Of a stretch of 17,584 nucleotides of DNA, positions 14,586-17,584 are shown piece after piece (position 1 is the first letter of the stretch; every line of letters begins with the position of its first letter). The translations under genes were made by a program, and so were the position numbers. The notes beneath the pieces are model-generated. The model saw only the letters and a list, made by a program, of their open reading frames with translations, was not told where the DNA came from and did no database searches. The DNA lies in the NCBI GenBank assembly GCA_029863035.1, contig JAOTWH010000022.1:1-17584 (forward strand), given 5' to 3'. Origin of the DNA: Acidimicrobiia bacterium. Its GTDB lineage: Bacteria > Actinomycetota > Acidimicrobiia > UBA5794 > JAOTWH01.

Positions 14586-15994
14586 CCCGTGATCAGCTCC
14601 CACAGTTGGTCGATGTGGCGTTGCTCGGTGTGGGTCTGGCCGACGTTGACCCGAACCACATAGCGGTCATCGAGCTTGGTGTGGGTTAGGTATGCCGTGC
14701 CGGAGGAATTGACTCGCTCCAAGATGGCCTCGCTGGCGGCGTCGCCATCGACATGCCGAAAGCACACCAGGTTGAGATCGGCCGGCGCGGCCAGCTCGAG
14801 GTCTGGGTGTCGGCGGACCCGCTCGGCGAGATCTTGGGCCAGGGCGACGTGGCGGCGTACATGGTGTTGGATTCCCTCGATGCCGTAGTGGCGGATCACG
14901 AACCACAGTTTCAATGCGCGAAAACGCCTGCCGAGCGAGATCTGCCAGTCGCGGTAGTCGATCACCTCGCCGGACTCGGATTCTGCACTGCGCAGATACT
15001 CGGCGCTCACGCTCATCATCCTCTTCAGACCGGCACGGTCGGCCACGTAGAAGGCACTGGCGTCGACATTGGTGAACATCCATTTGTGGGGGTTGAACAG
15101 GTAACTGTTGGCCAGCTCGAGACCATCGTGGAGGTGACGGAACTCAGGACATATCGCTGCCGTCCCAGCCCAAGCGGCGTCGACGTGGAGCCAGGCGTTA
15201 TGCGTGGCGGCCACTTCGCCGATCTGGCGAATGGGGTCCATGCCGAGCGTCGAGGTCGTTCCAACTGTTGCCACCACCAATGCCGGCGTTAGTCCAGCCG
15301 AGACGTCGGCTTCCATGGCTTGTGCCAGGTCGGCGGGCCGCATGGCGAAGGTGTCATCGACAGCGACGAGTCGGAGGTTGTCGGAGCCGATGCCGGCAAG
15401 CCGGATCGCTTTTTCGACGGAGCTGTGTGCTTGGGCCGATGTATATGCGGCCAATCCGGGCTCCAGGCCGCTGCGGTTGGACGCGTAATCCGTTGCCTTC
15501 TCTCGAGCCAGCAGAGTTGCCACCAGCGTGGAAGTTGACGCCGTGTCCTGGATGACACCGCCCCCGGTGCTGTGCGAGGAGAACTTGGGGGGGAGATCGA
15601 GCATCTCCGCCATCCAATCCATCATCAAGGTCTCCAGCTCGGTGGCCGCCGGGCTGGTGACCCATGACATGCCCTGCGTCCCCAGCCCGGCCGCCAACAT
15701 CTCGCCGAGGATCGATGGGCCGGAGGAGTTGCCGTTGAAGAACGCGTAGAAACCTGGAGATTGCCAATGCGTGATCCCCGCCATGATGACATCGTCAACG
15801 TCACTCATCACGTCGTCCCACGCCTCGCCATGCAGCGGAGGGTGGGGGGCCAGCTGGGAGCGCACCTCGCCCGGCTTCACAGTGGACATGACGGGGTAGG
15901 ACTCGACCCGCTCCATGTAGCGGGCGATCCACTCCACCATCTCGGCGCCGCGCTGGCGGAACTCGTCAGGGGTCATGTGATAGCTGTCAGGCAT
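14582..15994 (-). CDS. PLP-dependent aromatic-L-amino-acid decarboxylase
   Basis: This group II decarboxylase would convert an aromatic amino acid such as tryptophan, tyrosine, phenylalanine or DOPA to its amine. The 470-residue product aligns by eye along its whole length with animal and plant AADCs. Key residues are present: His190 (AQAHSSVEKA), which stacks on PLP; Asp272 (HVDAAWAG); the PLP lysine Lys304 (FNPHKWMFTNVD); and the catalytic loop Tyr333 (AEYLRSAES). That tyrosine marks true decarboxylases, whereas aldehyde synthases often carry phenylalanine. RDWQISLGRRFRALKLWFV is nearly the AADC signature. ATG 15994 is chosen over upstream 16039 because TACCTT lies six bases before it. Substrate preference is not readable. 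Confidence 0.9.
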   Translation of the reverse strand: MPDSYHMTPDEFRQRGAEMVEWIARYMERVESYPVMSTVKPGEVRSQLAPHPPLHGEAWDDVMSDVDDVIMAGITHWQSPGFYAFFNGNSSGPSILGEMLAAGLGTQGMSWVTSPAATELETLMMDWMAEMLDLPPKFSSHSTGGGVIQDTASTSTLVATLLAREKATDYASNRSGLEPGLAAYTSAQAHSSVEKAIRLAGIGSDNLRLVAVDDTFAMRPADLAQAMEADVSAGLTPALVVATVGTTSTLGMDPIRQIGEVAATHNAWLHVDAAWAGTAAICPEFRHLHDGLELANSYLFNPHKWMFTNVDASAFYVADRAGLKRMMSVSAEYLRSAESESGEVIDYRDWQISLGRRFRALKLWFVIRHYGIEGIQHHVRRHVALAQDLAERVRRHPDLELAAPADLNLVCFRHVDGDAASEAILERVNSSGTAYLTHTKLDDRYVVRVNVGQTHTEQRHIDQLWELITG

Positions 15995-16000
15995 CGGAAC

Positions 16001-16006
16001 AAGGTA
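16001..16006 (-). promoter_or_regulatory. Putative -10 box for the decarboxylase gene (leaderless type)
   Basis: On the minus strand TACCTT ends six bases before ATG 15994. No Shine-Dalgarno is present and no -35 box stands out. Confidence 0.5.
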
Positions 16007-16062
16007 GCGGTCGAGCCTCAAGCAACTCTCAGCGCCCACCCAGTAAGCAGGAGAGGCGTAGT

Positions 16063-16068
16063 TAGAGT
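16063..16068 (+). promoter_or_regulatory. Possible -10 box for trpS
   Basis: TAGAGT fits TAnnnT. It ends ten bases before TTG 16079 and seven bases before an in-frame ATC at 16076. No Shine-Dalgarno and no -35 are seen. No T-box or Trp leader peptide fits in the 84-base gap. Confidence 0.35.
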
Positions 16069-16078
16069 TACGCCCATC

Positions 16079-17059
16079 TTGGCTCGCAGTGTCGTTTTCT
16101 CAGGTGTTCAGCCGACGGGTGGTGTCCACATTGGCAACTATCTGGGCGCGTTCCGCAACTGGATACGTCTGCAGGATGACTACGACCCCATCTATTGCAT
16201 CGTCGATCTCCACGCTCTCACCGAGACCGAGGATCCCCAGGAACTGGTGGCGAACCGGCTCGAGACCGCGAAACTTCTGCTGGCTGCTGGGGTAGATCTT
16301 GAGCTATCCATGTTCTATTTCCAGTCCGACGTTCCCCAGCACGCCGAGCTGGCATGGATTCTCGGCACTATGACCCCAATGGGCGTGCTGAACCGGATGA
16401 CCCAGTACAAGGAGAAGTCCGACAAATATGGCGCTCAGCTCGGCCTGTTCTCCTACCCGGTATTGATGGCGGCCGACATCTTGTTGTTCCGGGCTGAGTT
16501 CGTTCCGGTGGGCGATGATCAACTCCAGCACTTGGAGATGACGCGCGATCTCGCCGAGCGGTTCAACAACCGCTTTGGCGACGAGTTCCCAGTGCCACAA
16601 CCCATCGTCCCCGAGGTGGGAGCACGGATCATGTCGCTGCAGGATCCCCTCGCCAAGATGTCGAAGTCTGACCCCAACGAGAACTCGCGCATCGGGATGC
16701 TCGATGAGCCAGATCAGATCCGTAAGAAGCTGGCCCGGGCGGTAACCGACTCCGAGACCGAGATCCGCTTCGACCGAGAGCACAAGCCGGGGGTGTCGAA
16801 TCTGCTGGAGATCACCTCCCTGCTTGGCGGCACATCTGTTCCGGATCTTGAGAAGCAGTTCCAGGGCTCGGGCTACGGCCAGCTGAAGGAATCGGCGGCA
16901 GAGGCCCTGGTCGACGCGCTGGAACCGATCAGGACCAAGTACGAATCCCTCGATGACCGCGAGGTACTCACGCTGATGGAAGAAGGCGGCGCTGCCGCTC
17001 GTATGCGGGCGGAGGGCTTCCAGCAGAGCGTGAGGGCCAAGGTGGGGTTGGACGGATAA
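16079..17059 (+). CDS. trpS: Tryptophanyl-tRNA synthetase
   Basis: TrpS charges tRNA-Trp with tryptophan. The 326-residue product has normal length for the class Ic bacterial enzyme. It begins RSVVFSGVQPTGGVHIGNYL with the HIGH-type motif HIGN at 17-20. The second signature KMSKS is at 193-197. FSYPVLMAADILLF and VPVGDDQLQHLEMTRDLA are family typical. The frame is open far upstream, but that part is antisense to the decarboxylase. TTG 16079 gives the expected N-terminus; an ATC start one codon earlier is possible. guaA begins three bases after its TAA. Confidence 0.96.
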   Translation: MARSVVFSGVQPTGGVHIGNYLGAFRNWIRLQDDYDPIYCIVDLHALTETEDPQELVANRLETAKLLLAAGVDLELSMFYFQSDVPQHAELAWILGTMTPMGVLNRMTQYKEKSDKYGAQLGLFSYPVLMAADILLFRAEFVPVGDDQLQHLEMTRDLAERFNNRFGDEFPVPQPIVPEVGARIMSLQDPLAKMSKSDPNENSRIGMLDEPDQIRKKLARAVTDSETEIRFDREHKPGVSNLLEITSLLGGTSVPDLEKQFQGSGYGQLKESAAEALVDALEPIRTKYESLDDREVLTLMEEGGAAARMRAEGFQQSVRAKVGLDG

Positions 17060-17062
17060 GGG

Positions 17063-17584
17063 GTGGCCTCCGACCGAGTCCTTGTCATCGACCTTGGCGC
17101 CCAATACGCCCAGCTGATAGCGAGACGGGTGCGTGAGGCGAAGGTGCTGTCGGAGATCGTTCCCAGGGACATATCCGCTTCCGAGATAAAGGCTGCGGAT
17201 CCGATCGCCATCGTGTTGTCTGGCGGGCCGGCGTCGGTCTATGCAGATGACGCATACCAAATAGATCGCGACATCCTCGAGCTGGGAATCCCCATCTTGG
17301 GCATCTGTTACGGGCACCAGCTTCTTGCTCAGCATCTCGGGGGGGAGGTCACCTCGACCGGCATCAGCGAGTTCGGTGGCACCGAACTGCGCCTGCTCGG
17401 CGATTCCACCATTCTCGACGATGGTCCCCAGATCGTGTGGATGAGCCATCGTGACTCGGTATCGGCTGCTCCGGCTGGCTTTACCGTCACCGCCTCAACC
17501 GATGAGTCTCCAGTCGCGGCAATGGAAGATCTGTCACGTCGCATGGTTGGTCTGCAATTCCATCCCGAGGTCAGCCACACTCCC
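17063..17584 (+). CDS. guaA: GMP synthase (glutamine-hydrolysing), N-terminal part (3' truncated)
   Basis: GuaA converts XMP to GMP using glutamine. The window holds 174 residues, nearly all of the class I glutamine amidotransferase domain. The nucleophile is Cys82 in [12 protein letters not shown], with His167 and Glu169 of the triad in [30 protein letters not shown] (7-25) and [10 protein letters not shown] (51-60) are typical of GuaA rather than of other amidotransferases. GTG 17063 is chosen as the only fitting start. It lies three bases after trpS, and AAGG overlaps its upstream edge, so translation may be coupled. The PP-loop ATPase and dimerisation domains lie beyond the window. Confidence 0.95.
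   Translation, partial: MASDRVLVIDLGAQYAQLIARRVREAKVLSEIVPRDISASEIKAADPIAIVLSGGPASVYADDAYQIDRDILELGIPILGICYGHQLLAQHLGGEVTSTGISEFGGTELRLLGDSTILDDGPQIVWMSHRDSVSAAPAGFTVTASTDESPVAAMEDLSRRMVGLQFHPEVSHTP

Noticed and set aside
15761..16078. Upstream extension of the trpS frame
   Set aside because: It is mostly antisense to the decarboxylase N-terminus, and TrpS family sequence begins at 16079.
15995..16078. T-box or tryptophan attenuator before trpS
   Set aside because: The gap is only 84 bases, shows no T-box core or terminator hairpin, and contains no Trp-rich short frame.

Overview
This window reads as a chromosomal housekeeping segment from a GC-rich Gram-positive lineage. It is most likely an actinobacterium of an Acidimicrobiia-like group. 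The reasons are the high GC, frequent GTG and TTG starts, several starts that look leaderless, and the gene order glmS-acpS-nnr-alr-tsaE-tsaB-rimI-tsaD-groES-groEL, which resembles the order in mycobacteria and other actinobacteria. The taxonomic placement is inference. I see no phage, transposon, CRISPR array or tRNA.

Layout. Bases 1-307 hold the 3' end of glmM. Bases 308-656 are gene-free but dense in structure: a 7-bp tandem repeat (308-361) with two inverted copies downstream, then a glmS-type self-cleaving ribozyme/riboswitch (about 489-617), then a hairpin that hides the glmS ribosome binding site (635-652). glmS and acpS follow and touch each other. A DUF427 gene lies on the minus strand (2870-3358) and is divergent from a long plus-strand run: nnr, alr, P1-family peptidase, family-4 uracil-DNA glycosylase, tsaE, tsaB, rimI, tsaD, and a membrane M50 protease with CBS domains. 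Most neighbours in this run overlap by 4 to 10 bases. The protease stop codon lies inside the first of two tandem CIRCE operators that control groES-groEL. A strong terminator closes groEL. Then come a minus-strand GNAT acetyltransferase, a divergent CoA-type NUDIX hydrolase, a minus-strand aromatic-amino-acid decarboxylase, trpS, and the 5' part of guaA, cut by the window end.

How the genes work together. GlmS and GlmM make the glucosamine phosphates for cell-wall precursors, and Alr makes D-alanine for the same wall. AcpS activates acyl carrier protein. TsaE, TsaB and TsaD, probably with a TsaC elsewhere, make the t6A modification of tRNA; RimI acetylates proteins. Nnr repairs hydrated NAD(P)H. 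GroES/GroEL fold proteins under HrcA control.

The most notable signals are regulatory. They are the glmS ribozyme in what looks like an actinobacterium, with a second possible control layer at the ribosome binding site; the tandem CIRCE overlapping a stop codon; a recurring promoter layout in which a TAnnnT -10 box sits 6-7 bases before the start codon of five genes; and a short intergenic repeat family found at two distant sites.
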